Source: Schistosoma haematobium (lineage: Eukaryota > Platyhelminthes > Trematoda > Strigeidida > Schistosomatidae). From it: 64,000 nt of DNA. Where the stretch lies: NCBI RefSeq assembly GCF_000699445.3, contig NC_067196.1, positions 4,539,616 through 4,603,615 on the forward strand, written 5' to 3'. Position numbers and translations under genes: made by a program. Below, piece by piece: positions 33,980 to 45,055 of this stretch (the first letter of the stretch is position 1; each line of letters opens with the position of its first letter). The notes under the pieces are model-generated. The model ran no database searches. It was given only the letters and a program-made list of their open reading frames with translations, and was not told the origin of the DNA.

Positions 33980-34780
33980 ACTATATGGGTATAAACTGAT
34001 AAACAATTTGTCTACTTATTTCTAAATAAGTAGTTTCGTAAAATGTAGTCATTTTTTAATTTATATTATTTGAAAGTAGTATTCTAATTTAATTTTTATT
34101 TTATTTTTTTTTAAAAATTCAATGTTTATCCAATAAAAGACCTCTTTATTCACTTTCACTGGTAATTATATTTAACTTTTATGTATGATGATTTAGCAGT
34201 TATTTAACCAAACATCTCCATTATTCTAAGGCTCAGATGCACATGTGTTACTGACTATGATAATAGTTTGAGAGTGATATATTTTACTGCTGGTAACGGT
34301 TTTTGACCAATGAAGTTTAGATATTTTAAAAGTGCAATCAATAAATGTTTATGTGTCATATTACAAATAGGTTGAGTTTGAAAACAATGTGTACAACTAA
34401 ATGTGAAATACTTTGTCTGGCGGTAAAGCTCTTTACTCGATACTTAAAAATCTTAGATACAATTTCTAGCAAGATCATTGGGTGCGAAATGCTAGATAGT
34501 TCTCCTACTAGAACTGAATAATTTCAAAGTTCTTCATAGTTTTTAATAGTACCTAAATAAAGTCCCTTTGTAATGATTATCACTTTCGAATTAAATCAAT
34601 CTGTGCAAAGTCTTTTTGATCACTTAATCATAAGATATAATGTAGAATGATTGTTAACACAGGTATATACATAAGCTTAGTAATGAATATTTTTGCTTCA
34701 TCACTTATTTTAGAATAAATCAACCAAACAAAAGATCATATTAACAACAGCTTGATTTCCTGGCCCTAATGTTATAAATT
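33980..34780. other. 3' flank of the sulfotransferase gene; otherwise intergenic
   Basis: AATAAA at 34,132-34,137 is a plausible polyadenylation signal. The remainder is AT-rich without recognised features. Confidence 0.45.
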
Positions 34781-34784
34781 TATA

Positions 34785-35185
34785 ATTTATTTGGGTTACA
34801 GTAACTAGTATACAGTGTACATAGTAGTAGTGTAGTGAACAAGAACACAAATAGCGGCAGTCGAATGTATTTGGACACAAAATTACAGAACATCTTACTT
34901 AAATCTGAAAATCATACAGTAAATAGTTAATTTGCAAAATATCAATCCATTGTCTCCAACTTGATTGCTCCGTTTGTAAATATCAGTCTATCGTCTCACA
35001 TTTCATTGTTCCTGCATCTGCCTTCCGTTTCCGTTCTTCCCCTGTCGATCTTTTGTTGAAACACATTCTATACCAGACTATCGTTATATACTACCTACGT
35101 AGATATGAGTAGCTCATACCACAGTAGTACAGTAGGATTAAATGAGCGAATACCATAGATTACTTGTAAAATTGTAAATTCATTG
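34785..35185. other. Possible LTR-derived repeat
   Basis: It has a pyrimidine-rich centre (tgccttccgtttccgttctt), the 'tatactacctacgtagatat' motif and 'gtaggattaaatga' shared with 15.9 kb. Comparable pieces lie at 23.4-23.8 kb and 41.4-41.6 kb. No coding part is seen. Confidence 0.3.
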
Positions 35186-35305
35186 GGAAATCGATACGAA
35201 AATGTCGTTTCAATAAGACTGGGTAACGTTTATGAGTGTCTGTTGGGGTAAAAGTTACTCCATTATTTCACATTATCAGCTGAAAAATTATTATCATTAA
35301 TTATA

Positions 35306-35430
35306 AGCAAAGATGGATAGTGGCCAGCAGTGGAATCCAGGACGTGCGTTTCATCCCCGTTGGGACTCGTCAGCTGGATGTACCTGGACCTCAAAGTTGA
35401 TGTTCACTCCGGGACTCGAACAATAATAAA
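35306..35430 (-). mobile_element. Hammerhead SINE family A, best-preserved copy
   Basis: On the minus strand, a short B-box remnant, 'gtgaacatcaactttgaggt', the hammerhead and 'ccactgctggccactatcca' are all present. It is truncated in the tRNA-like head and after the cleavage product. Confidence 0.85.
35335..35379 (-). ncRNA. Type-I hammerhead ribozyme, all helices and core intact
   Basis: Stem I ATCCAG/CTGGAT is perfect (35,374-35,379 with 35,335-35,340). CTGACGA (complement of 35,367-35,373), a stem II with one G-T pair, GAAA, stem III with two pairs closed by a GCAC loop (ACGCACGT), and the GUC triplet are all present. Of the copies in the window this is the strongest candidate for activity. 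Confidence 0.8.
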
Positions 35431-36615
35431 ATCAATTATTTATTGTATTGAGTAACGTGATTAATCGACGAGATATTTGCGATACCTTGGTTGGCAGATG
35501 TCACTTGTACAGTGTTATATCCATAATAATACTGTATATTCAATTTATGATGATATAATAGTCGTTATTCTCTAGTCAAATTACATACATAAGACAAAAA
35601 AAAAGAAAATTTCCGTTATATCGCTCTATTTGAATTCACTACGACCGATCATAGACTAACAATAGCTGAATACCTTTATCAGTGTTTGAACGACTGGACA
35701 ACACTTTCCTTCAAGTTGAGCCTTGTGTTCATACAACCTCTCTTCGCACAGATAAGCGTACAAATCAACTTGAAATTATGAAACATGGAAGAAATAGCTG
35801 TATTTGGTGTCATTTGCTATGCTACGAGTTTACCTAATCTGAGAACGGAACGAAGACTCTGTGATAAAATGACAGATAAACTAGCTATTCCGATGCGTCC
35901 CAGCCCGGCTAACTAGAGAGAGAATTCCAAGTTCGGGAGAGGGAAATATATTTCACAAGCAGTCAGAAACATGAACAACTACTATAAGCATAAATCAAGC
36001 GTATATATACAGTATAAGAATGTCCTTGGGAAACGGTACAAAATAGCATACTAAAAGATACAACGAACCAATAGCGTTTAAAATCCTCCCAGGTGGGATA
36101 TACGACATGAAGGTGAAAATGAGCGCTTTTGACACGAAAACAAGAAATTTAAATATTTAAAATAGAATTACAAAAGTAAAGCATTTATCAAGTGAGTTCC
36201 AAGGATCTAACATCCCTAACAATTTATTTTTAAATAGTCTCCAGTTGTTATCAGATCTGACTTCAGATTGAACAGTCTTTGAAAAAAACTTTTATTTAAA
36301 ACATTTTCCACAGTCTATAATCCTTCAGTTCATGGACTTCGAATTCGGTTTCAGCAGATCTGAAAATAAGAAATAGTTTGTATAGAACAGTCGCATTCTG
36401 AGAAAATCACTAAAAAGTGAACTTTAAATTAAAAGTTACAAGGGTTTTTATATAAACGATAGACATCTACCAGGAAATGTCCATGGAGAAACAAATCATA
36501 AATTGAATAACCTTATTCATCCTTTCATTAAAACATACAAAATTAATTCATTGGATATTCAGTCTTTTGTAAAAGTTTCAAAACATAATGAATGTTGTTC
36601 TTTCTTTATTCGTAT
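35431..36615. other. Intergenic; moderate-GC piece of unknown origin
   Basis: 35,630-36,120 is less AT-rich than its surroundings (ttccgatgcgtcccagcccg, aattccaagttcgggagagg) and may be an eroded retroelement, but I cannot assign it. The rest is AT-rich. Confidence 0.35.
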
Positions 36616-36932
36616 CAGTGACCAGTGGATTTCAACCAGGTCTGTTGTGAGATAGTAACTCACCGATGACAATTGTGGATGAGTGGCTCAATTTCGTGGA
36701 TTAGTTGAAGTTAGATACTAACACCGTCGGATGCCGGCCGGCTCAATGGTCTAGAGGTTAAGCGTTCGCGCGCGAGACCAATAGGTCCTTGGTTCGGATC
36801 TGGCGAATCGGGATCGTGGATACACAGTGCTGAAGAGTCCCACAATAGGAAGAAACGGCCATCCAGGGCTTCCAAGGTTTTCATTGTGATCTAGCTTCAA
36901 TTGACTCATGATCTCGACTATTAAGATAAATT
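36616..36932 (+). mobile_element. Hammerhead SINE family B, good tRNA-like head
   Basis: It contains 'gttgtgagatagtaactcac', 'ggattagttgaagttagata', the head 'gccggccggctcaatggtct' and a B-box-like 'cttggttcggatctgg'. The hammerhead has core CTGAAGA (36,830-36,836) and GAAA, but the closing pair of stem II is G-A. A tail ending 'ctcatgatctcgactattaa' follows. Confidence 0.85.
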
Positions 36933-37106
36933 GTTGGTTATTATTTTTTGAAGAGATAGAAAAAGAAATGTCTTTCGGTTATTACGTTCACTCCAAACTC
37001 TGAACGTAAATAATTCATCCAGCACTGGCTATGCGAACTGTCAATCCTATTTGATGGGCATAAGTTGATCGGTTTCGTAATATTGCTTCCTAAAGGGTCA
37101 CTATAA

Positions 37107-37623
37107 GCACTCAGACATATATGTAATGTCAAAAGGTACGACAACAACCCACAAATGGAGAAGCCTACTGACATGGAATCTGAAACTGCCCGATATCAGC
37201 TTATTTCAGAGATTCCGCAAGCGGCGGAATTCTTCAGTATGCAACTCAAGGTGTTTTCACAGACCTATCTCCCTGATTAGTAATGTAAGTATTTATACTG
37301 ATAAAATGTAGGAGATTATAGCCAGTTGCAAACTTCTATTATATCTCATGGTGATTCTTAGAAGGATCAGATGGATAATCTACAGTAATTTTGATGGGAT
37401 ATACAAAACCAACAACGAAAATCTATTTCTATGCGAAATTGTGGTGTCCGATGTGAATTTGATAGCCATATACCAACCTCTATCATATCCATTTGTCAGC
37501 CAACTGATTACTAAAGAAGTACAAATGGCCAATTGCATTTCGACAGACTCCTCATTTCTGGAAGCAAAACAACGTCGACTTCAAGGAGACGAAACAATTA
37601 TGGAGCTCCATCTATTGACATGA
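37107..37623 (+). other. Unassigned coding-like stretch
   Basis: Two open stretches stand out by base composition. 37,155-37,280 encodes 41 residues beginning MEKPTDMESE and rich in acidic and aromatic residues, with the open frame extending back to 37,107. 37,348-37,623 is open for 91 codons. I recognise no family, there is no clear splice link, and an eroded retroelement or host exon are both possible. The text after 37,624 has stops in every frame. Confidence 0.25.
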
Positions 37624-37971
37624 AATACGATTGTTCTCAGACTTATTAAAAAGAACAGTTCATCGTAAAACATGGTCGTCGGAACACGAAATATCCTAAA
37701 TGAGGACTATAAGTGACCTTGAAATTAAGTGACAGACAAATGCTCTTTTATAAGTCATTCACAAAAGGATTTTAATGAATTCTTGTAACTTTGTTCGGTG
37801 CTGTAATGTTTGTTTATTAACACACATTTAAGAAATAAATAATAGTAATTTCATATTTTATGTAACTTTACGTATTTTCAAAAAGAGTGTGATTAGTACA
37901 TAGTTAGTATTGCTATCATCCGAGGGTGTGTTGTAAATAATTGCATTAACTTCACTTGATGTTGATTTACT

Positions 37972-38465
37972 TGACTCTTCCCATTGTTATTTAGGACTGC
38001 AGTTTATCAGTCTCCTGTTGGCATATGTGCATTCTGTGCGGATTGCCTCGATCCAGCTTTAAGTCACAAGCTTTTTAAGCAAAGATGGATAGTGGCTAGC
38101 AGTGGAATCCAGGACGCGCGTTTCAAAAGCTCATGACTAAAGGCTATATCGATGCAATCCTCACAGGATGCACGCATGCCAACAAGAGACTGATCAATTG
38201 CAGTCCTAAATAACAATAGGTAGATTCAAGTAAAACAACACCAAGCGAATTTAAACTTCGCCCCATTGCACAAGCAAGTGACTATCAAGACTCAGTAGCT
38301 AAGTACATAACGCAATGATGTTTGAAGCGAATGGTACTGGGTTGGAGTCCTAGAGTGAACATCAACTCTGAAATGCAGGTACATCCAAGTGACGAATCCG
38401 AAGTAGGACGAGACGCGTGTCAAACTGTATTCCACTGCTAGCCACTATCCATCTTAGCTTACAGT
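37972..38465. mobile_element. Hammerhead SINE family A, inverted pair
   Basis: The minus-strand part (about 37,980-38,126) holds tail and 3' ribozyme half and stops exactly at GAAAC. The plus-strand part runs from tail (gactgatcaattgcagtcct) through 'gtgactatcaagactcagta', the tRNA-like head (tagctaagtacataacg; B box ggttggagtcc) to a diverged ribozyme (gtgacgaatccg...gacgagac) and 'ccactgctagccactatcca'. The ribozyme is probably dead. Confidence 0.8.
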
Positions 38466-38783
38466 TACGTTAACTACTTTCATACTTTCTCCGAAATTAA
38501 GTTTTGTAATTGTTAATATAAATTTATAATGAATGGAAGTGTGACGTAGGCCATTAAAATCGGTCATCATTTGTTAATAATCCTTCTAGATCAAATGATG
38601 TCTTGATATCATACTTATATTACACCAAAGGATAATGAACTATGAGTTCACTTTTTCCAATATCATTTATAAAGATTATATTATGTGAAATGATTTAGAT
38701 ATCTCACACATACCATCTTACTGAATTCTTATACTCCCTTTCCTACTAAGACCCAGTTCCGAAATAATAGAAACATAATAATA

Positions 38784-39385
38784 ATCATTGATGAACACAG
38801 TGGAACCGATGCAGATGTGAAGGCGTGAATCGGCAAAGCAAGAGCAGCATACCTACAACTGAAGAACACCTCGAACTCAAAACAACTGTCTGTCAACCAA
38901 CACCAAAGTCAGAAGTTTCAATACGAATGTGAAGACTGTTCTGCTGTATTGGACGGAAACTTGGAGAACTACGAATGCCATCATCCAGATGATACAAGTG
39001 TTCAATAATAGTTGTCTACGCAAAATACTTCCAATCCGTTGGCCAGACACTATAAGTACCAACCTACTGTGGGGGAGAACAAACTATATTTTAGCGGAGG
39101 AAGAAATTAGGAAGAAGCACTGAAAGTGGATAGGACACACATTGAAGAAAGTACCCAACTACGTCACAAGGTAAGCCCTCACTCGGAATCGTCAAGGCCA
39201 AAGAAGGAGAGGAAGGCCAAAGAACACATTACGTCGAGAAATGGAGACAGACATGAGAAGAATGCACAACAGTTGGATGGAAGTAGAAAGGAAGGCCCAG
39301 GACAGAGTGGGTTGGAGAATGCTGGTGGGCGGCCTATTCTCTATTAGTAGTAACAAACGTAAGTAAGTAAGTGATAATGACTTCT
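38784..39385 (+). pseudogene. RTE retrotransposon C-terminal fragment (P copy)
   Basis: Frame pieces encode the RTE C-terminal region (ARIGKARAAYLQLKN, then WRTT, SCLRKILPIRWPDTI, EEEIRK) ending in 'aaacgtaagtaagtaag'. Frameshifts and stops separate the pieces. It is truncated on the left at the segment boundary, whereas the Q copy starts 110 bases earlier. Confidence 0.75.
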
Positions 39386-40526
39386 GAACTGAGGAGGAAA
39401 CACGATTATTTACTTTGTAAAATAATCACTCTTGGATATTTAGTTCATAGGACATTCATGGAGGATGAGAAATTATATTATTTAGATATTTAATAATTGT
39501 AACCGAGTTACATACAAGTTATTGCGGTAAATTTTTTGGGGTCAAATTTACAATAGTTCGTATTTTCTTCAGTAGTATTTACTGTCGTTTGTTTATGGAC
39601 TGGGATGTCACTTGATTGAGCAAACTAAGCCAGGATGGGTCTTAGGGGACCATCACCAAAGGGCGGTGGAGAGACATCAGGAGATGGAGTCTCATGATTT
39701 TCAGTTATCAGAATGGGTTTTTATACCGTTCATTCGCTTAGTATCCTGAAACTCGTGTACAACGGTTGTTTGAAAACAAGATGTCACAATCCCATTAGGC
39801 AAATTCTTCGTATCTACTGGCCCGATTCAAACCGCGAACATCCATTTTTCATCATCACATCCCTAACCCATTGCCTAATGGACAGATGGGTACTGATTTC
39901 AAATAGCACATCTAGAATCCAGGTATATCCAAATGACGACTTCTAAGTAGGCCGATAAATGAGTCTCGGATCCCACTTATAGTTACTGTAGTGAGCCCAT
40001 TCAACTACTGTATTACATATCTGCTCACTGTAATTTAGACACTTAATCCACTATGTAAATTTCTGTGTGAGTATAATTGAGCACATGTCTGCACATCAAT
40101 TTTCAATCTATTCTCCCATTGGTTGTAATACACAGACAATCAATAATTTATCCATACTTGATTGACACTCAAAATATATATGGATTTTTAACACACATAC
40201 ACACTCTTGGTTTCACAGTGTGCTTGCTTCCTTTGCGCTTGCGGATTTTACCAATCTTTAACAATAAACTATCTCTGTAACTGGTGTTCAGGCTTTTGAA
40301 TAATCTCGAGTAAATCCATAATCCTACTAGGAGATTTAGCCTGCATTAAATACTCACTTAACGGGATACTATTTATTGGAGTCAGATGTAGAAGAAATTA
40401 GCCTATACATTTCCACCTAGAATGTCATCAAACAAGCGAAAATCAAATTTTACCTATGAAACATTCAGAGAAAAGATGTAGATTTAATTCTACCAATAAA
40501 TCATTATTGGATTCCCATCGAAACAC
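39386..40526. other. Unique part of segment P, with an old hammerhead SINE
   Basis: There is no gene. 39,905-39,990 aligns with the family-A ribozyme region (aatccaggtatatccaaatg, cgacttctaagtaggccgat) but is far diverged. Q carries the same at 48,808-48,893. Confidence 0.5.
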
Positions 40527-40962
40527 CTACCTTCAGTCAGTCAGCTACAATGTAAGACCAGGAATATATATGCATCGGTCCAAGTTGCCACACCTCACTC
40601 ATTAGCATAACAAGATGAACACCAGATTAATAGAAGTAGTTAATTCAGTAGTGGTAATATATAAACGAAAGATTGCATATAAAGATATAGTACAGGAAGG
40701 AAGAATCAGTTCGTAGAAAGAAAGATATGAAGCGATTTTAATCTCATAGTTTAAGGGAAGACAGAGAGTGTATACACCGACACCATTGTAATCGATTCTC
40801 AGCCATGTCACACACACACACACAGTCTCCAACCATTGGTTATGATAGTCACACGGACTCCAACAAAGTAGTCTGCATCTACCGTCCACATGGCTCACAC
40901 CACAAGTTAGTGACTTCTTGGACTGATGGCACGTTTTTGGTTTGCCCGCCCCTACCTAACTC
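40527..40962 (-). repeat. Dispersed repeat C (P copy)
   Basis: Same family as at 19,527, with (CA)8. It is identical to the Q copy at 49,430-49,865. Confidence 0.75.
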
Positions 40963-41144
40963 TAGACTGTTTACTTAATACGCCGACCGCCTTATGAGCC
41001 TTAGCATTTGTCTAAATTTTGATTTCCTTTTCAGCCACCCAGTATTTTTCCCATTCCTCAAATATAATTCAGATGCATATATACGTGTTTTAAAATCAAT
41101 ACTGGTAATGTATATCATATAATTGTATATAAAGGGTTTTTAAT

Positions 41145-41277
41145 CTACTTCCTTGAAAACTTCACAGACGATATAGTTTCAGTTAAAGTTGGAGCTGGTT
41201 TCCATTCATCTAATTCACGTAATTCTTTACGTATTAATGTTAAATCTTGATTGAATTCCTGCTCAGTTGATTGTACT
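41145..41277 (-). pseudogene. Antisense copy of the terminal exon of the 53.5-59.8 kb gene
   Basis: On the minus strand this encodes the same 44-codon exon as 59,659-59,791 ([20 protein letters not shown] ... SSVKFSRK, stop), with its acceptor. The exons that should precede it are absent, so it is an isolated duplicate. Confidence 0.8.
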
Positions 41278-41802
41278 CTTCACAGTCCAAAAAAGAGAAT
41301 TCAAAAATAAAGAAATATTCATATGAGAATTAATTCATTATAATCATACTTTTATATACACTCAGTTACATGGTTGTAAATGGTACATGAAACGTCATAC
41401 TATTCTACATAAAAATAAAGGAATCGATGAACATGAACTGTTGTGTATGCTACTTATGCTGGTAGATATAAGTAGTATGTAACATTAATCGGATGTGGAA
41501 TGCCTAGCAGCAGAAAATATGCGAATGATGTATTCAATGTGGGATTTTCATAAGTCTACTATATGATTTTGCATTCAAAAGTGTGGTTGTTTTTCCCCAA
41601 CTGAGCTCTCATTCACTACACTACTGGTTTTCTTAAATTACCAGTGTCATATAATTAAAAGACCGGAGTCAGATAAGGCTGATTACTCTCCCCCTCCCTA
41701 TTTCTTCTGCTGGTTGACTGGACTATGAAGACTTCGACATCTGAGACGAAACACGGAATACAATGGACGGCTCAGAAACAATTAGACGATTTGGACGTCG
41801 CA

Positions 41803-42140
41803 AGAAGTCACTAACTTGTGGTGTGAGCCATGTGGACGGTAGATGCAGACTACTTTGTTGGAGTCCGTGTGACTATCATAACCAATGGTTGGAGACTGTG
41901 TGTGTGTGTGTGTGTGACATGGCTGAGAATCGATTACAATGGTGTCGGTGTATACACTCTCTGTCTTCCCTTAAACTATGAGATTAAAATTGCTTCATAT
42001 CTTTCTCTTCTAAATTACCATCATTGAATTGATTACTTCTATGAATCTGGTGTTCATCTTGTTGTGCTAATGAGTGGGGCGTGGCAACTTGGACCGATGC
42101 ATATATGTTCCTGGTCCTATGTTATAGCTGACCACTGAAT
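41803..42140 (+). repeat. Dispersed repeat C, inverted relative to the other plus-segment copies
   Basis: It begins 'agaagtcactaacttgtggt' directly at the end of segment P and carries (TG)10. Its 3' part (cttctaaattaccatcattg) matches the 46.0-kb copy rather than the 40.5-kb one. Confidence 0.7.
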
Positions 42141-42329
42141 ATTGAACGAAAACCAGAAGGATCACGATGTCGATTATTTGACTGAATACCCAGCAAATGA
42201 ATAATATCAAATTGAAGTATGAGTCAACTAATTTGATTAAAATGTTCAGAATTATACTTTAAATCTTTTCGGTTTGATCTATTTATATGATGATTCACTT
42301 AATTCAATGTGTATTCATATCTATTACAG

Positions 42330-42488
42330 GTAGGTAAATTTATACCAAGTAGTTGGTTGTTAACTTATGCAAATCTTAATCAGCATTAATTACGACTAAT
42401 AATAATGAGACAGTTACGTGTATATGGTAAAGGAATGTTAATATATCGTTCATATTATTGGACTGATGTTTACAATAAAGCTATAGCG
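42330..42488 (+). pseudogene. Possible coding exon of unknown gene with an in-frame stop
   Basis: It follows 'tctattacag' and ends in GCG before 'gtaagtcag', a good donor. The frame reads VGKFIPSSWLLTYANLNQH, stop, LRLIIMRQLRVYGKGMLIYR and on to KAIA. Translation resembles protein on both sides of the TAA, so this may be a broken exon, or the start may be at ATG 42,405. The end phase (0) does not fit the DUF5522 exon at 45,056. The inverted copy occupies 63,888-64,000. Confidence 0.3.
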
Positions 42489-43505
42489 GTAAGTCAGTTG
42501 AATATATTTATTTGAATCGAATAGAGAAGTTTCAGATTTTGTTTGAAGATACCTTGATATCTTTAATTGATGAATCTGACAATTTCTTGATGAAGTCAAG
42601 TTGGCGAGACTATAATTTATGGATGAACCCATCAGATTTAGGAGAACATGTCTTAGATTTGGGCGCGAAATTCATTCACCCATTCAGTTAAATAGAGTTT
42701 TGGCATTATAGCTGATGTCAGTTCGTAATGAAAAACCTTAAATGTAATTCCTAACCCTAGCCATCAACTGTAAATCATCATCCTTATTCTTCAGACTGCT
42801 TTATAACTCTTATTTAACCCTAGTAAGTAGGTAGACGCTCTCAAGGTCACTTTAGCATCTCTCAAAGGTCGTCCATAAATTATAGTCTCACCTTCAAGTT
42901 TTATACATTTATTTAAGTACATAATTATTTGTACAGATCGCCACAAAAACAAATATGAACTACACAAATAAGAACATAAAACTGTTAAGTCAAGCACTGA
43001 TATGTTTTCTATCGAAAGGCCCAATACTGTCTTCGTATCTGGTTCCCATAATCCAAACTACTTCTACACACCAATTAAAAGAATGAAGAGAAGGCGCGAA
43101 CTGTAAGTAAAAGCTGTAATCCATGATTATTTCATATGCAGAAAAATGGGGATGTTTCTAGACTTACACTCGACTGGAACTTCTAGAAATTTCAGAAGCT
43201 ATACTAAATATAGTAACAGTATAGATAAATCTTCAATTATAACCGTGGCACGTCATTCTTTATTTCTCTGGTCGCATAACACATTTCTTGGCGCTTCTGG
43301 GCCTTTAATTAGAGACCTTTTAGGAGATCCGAACAACCACACAGTTCACATTAAACGGACTATGATTGTTCTCTGTACGTTTAGCATCAAGTTTTGGGGT
43401 TATAACTATAAATACGATATGATATGATTTTAAAATCACATTATGAAAAAAAGTTTCGGAAACTGTTATGCTATAATCCATTTGTGTATTGTTTGTTTGA
43501 ATTTT
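42489..43505. other. Unique DNA duplicated in inverted form at 62.87-63.89 kb
   Basis: Open stretches of 60-93 codons are conserved between the two copies only because the copies are nearly identical. I see no family resemblance or splice pattern. Confidence 0.4.
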
Positions 43506-43509
43506 CCTA

Positions 43510-43890
43510 TTGATGTTTAGGACTGCAACCGATCAGTCTCTTATTGGCATATGCACATCTTGTGAGGATTGCCTTAAATCTCAAGCATTTTAAGAAAAGA
43601 TGGATGTTGGCTAGCAATGAAATCCAGGACGCACCCTACTTCGTTTCATCTGAGATTCATCATTTCGATGTACCTGCATCCCAGAGCTGATGTCCATTCC
43701 AGGCTATCTGAAATCAATAGCTAAGTGGATAACGTGATGGGATATGGCTTGTGAAGCCAACGGTACTGGGTTCGAGTTCAGGAGTGAACATCATTTGTTG
43801 GATGCAGGTAAATTCAGCTAACGAGTCCTAAATTGGACAAAGTGACGCTCATCCTGAATTCCACCGCTGGTCACCACCTATGTTTGCTGG
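43510..43890. mobile_element. Hammerhead SINE family A, inverted pair
   Basis: The minus-strand part (43,515 to about 43,700) contains tail and ribozyme 3' half. The plus-strand part has head (agctaagtggataacgtgat; B box gggttcgagttc) and a decayed ribozyme (ctaacgagtcc...gacaaagtgac). The reverse complement is at about 62,465-62,885. Confidence 0.75.
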
Positions 43891-44124
43891 TAACCGTTAC
43901 GTTAGTTTCTGATAATAGAATTCGTTAATCTTAATTTACATCAATACTCAATGAATTGAAGTCATAGCGTCAGTGTAATAACTCGGTATTAATCACAAAG
44001 TTAGAAGATTTTTTGGGATATTTTAGTTATTCGATATTACATGCGAAACATGCAGTAAATGATCAGATATTCACCAATACATTAATAATTCTGAATGATA
44101 ATAACAATAGTTATTATTATTAGA

Positions 44125-44430
44125 AGGGTTTTTTCGTCGTGGATGCGCACTGCTTAGGAGTCCCATACTAGGAAGAAACGGTCGCCCGGTGCTTCCAGGT
44201 TTTCCATGGTGGTCTAGCTTCAATTGACTCATGACCTCAATTATTAAACTTACTATAATATCCACAAAAACCTCTTCTGATATGAATGAACATATGCTCA
44301 ATACTGACTGGCTTCAAGAGGTATACCCTGGAGTTCTAGTGAGAAGTAGTGACTAGTTGAGTTCAACTGGGTCTGTTATGAGATATTAACCCACTGAAGA
44401 CAATGGTGAATGTGCCGCTCAATCTGCTGT
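44125..44430 (+). mobile_element. Hammerhead SINE family B, permuted order
   Basis: It begins within the ribozyme part (cgtggatgcgcactgcttag) and goes through the tail into the upstream region (gctcaatactgactggcttc, ctgttatgagatattaaccc). The unit order is thus permuted, as expected from a tandem or circular template. The core is CTTAGGA and dead. Confidence 0.75.
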
Positions 44431-45055
44431 GATTTCTACTAGGCTTCCATGCTTAGGTTAATTGGCTGAAGAGTTACAGACACTGAGTTATCAATGCGAA
44501 TGTTTACCGACAGATAATGGCACGAAAATTGATACTTCTATTGAACTTGTACATTATTTACTTGGGATATTTGTCTGTGAAAATGATTTATGCCTGAAAT
44601 CGAACACATTATGTGAGTGAAAACTCTTCCAAAATGAGGAGTATATATAATGTACCACGTTAAATTCAGCGGTACTTGAAATTAATAGGAGCTGTACAGA
44701 CTCGAACTCTGACTCCATTAGCTCCAGCCTCCATGAACTAGTTTAATGAACCTTAGGAATTGTATCCACGGCTATGGTAGACGTCTTCACGAACTGGAGT
44801 TCAGTATTCATCTATATTGTAAGGATAAATACTGAATAATAGCAATTCGACGAAACTCCAGAAAGAAAAAGCTTTATAAAATTATTTAATTTATTCCCTT
44901 CTCTATGGATTATTTCGATTTCCTATGGCTACTTTCCGACTACATCTACGACTATTGATCAAAAAATTTCGATAAATCACTTGATTAAGCAAAGTTCCCG
45001 AATGTCAGTTCGACATATTTTAAATTCAGTTTCTTTTCTTATTTATACTACTTAG
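44431..45055. other. Upstream of a DUF5522 exon; no exon identified
   Basis: An exon ending in phase 1 is required before 45,056, but I could not find one here. Confidence 0.4.

Larger units (their letters stand above)
38784..41802. repeat. Segment P: 3.0-kb near-identical direct copy of 47,688-50,704
   Basis: Base-by-base reading at an offset of about 8,904 shows identity except for homopolymer-length differences (39,533, 40,173, 41,285 and 41,690 regions). P contains the C-terminal part of an RTE element, unique DNA, repeat C, an antisense copy of a terminal exon (41,145-41,277), an LTR-like motif and the start of an RTE RT fragment. It starts at 'atcattgatgaaca' within the RTE and ends in 'gatttggacgtcgca', where it switches to repeat C. 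Confidence 0.9.

Noticed and set aside
36730..36805. Genuine tRNA gene
   Set aside because: The A- and B-box-like segments are tRNA-like, but no full cloverleaf with matched acceptor arm is seen, and the same head recurs in many SINE copies.
40602..40898. Conserved ~98-codon frames in repeat C (also 19.6, 49.5, 60.0 kb)
   Set aside because: The frames include a CA microsatellite, and conservation is explained by recent copying of the repeat at DNA level.
43146..43427. 93-codon frame (and copy 62,949-63,230) as a gene
   Set aside because: Conserved only between near-identical duplicates. It has no homology that I recognise and no supporting splice or codon signal.
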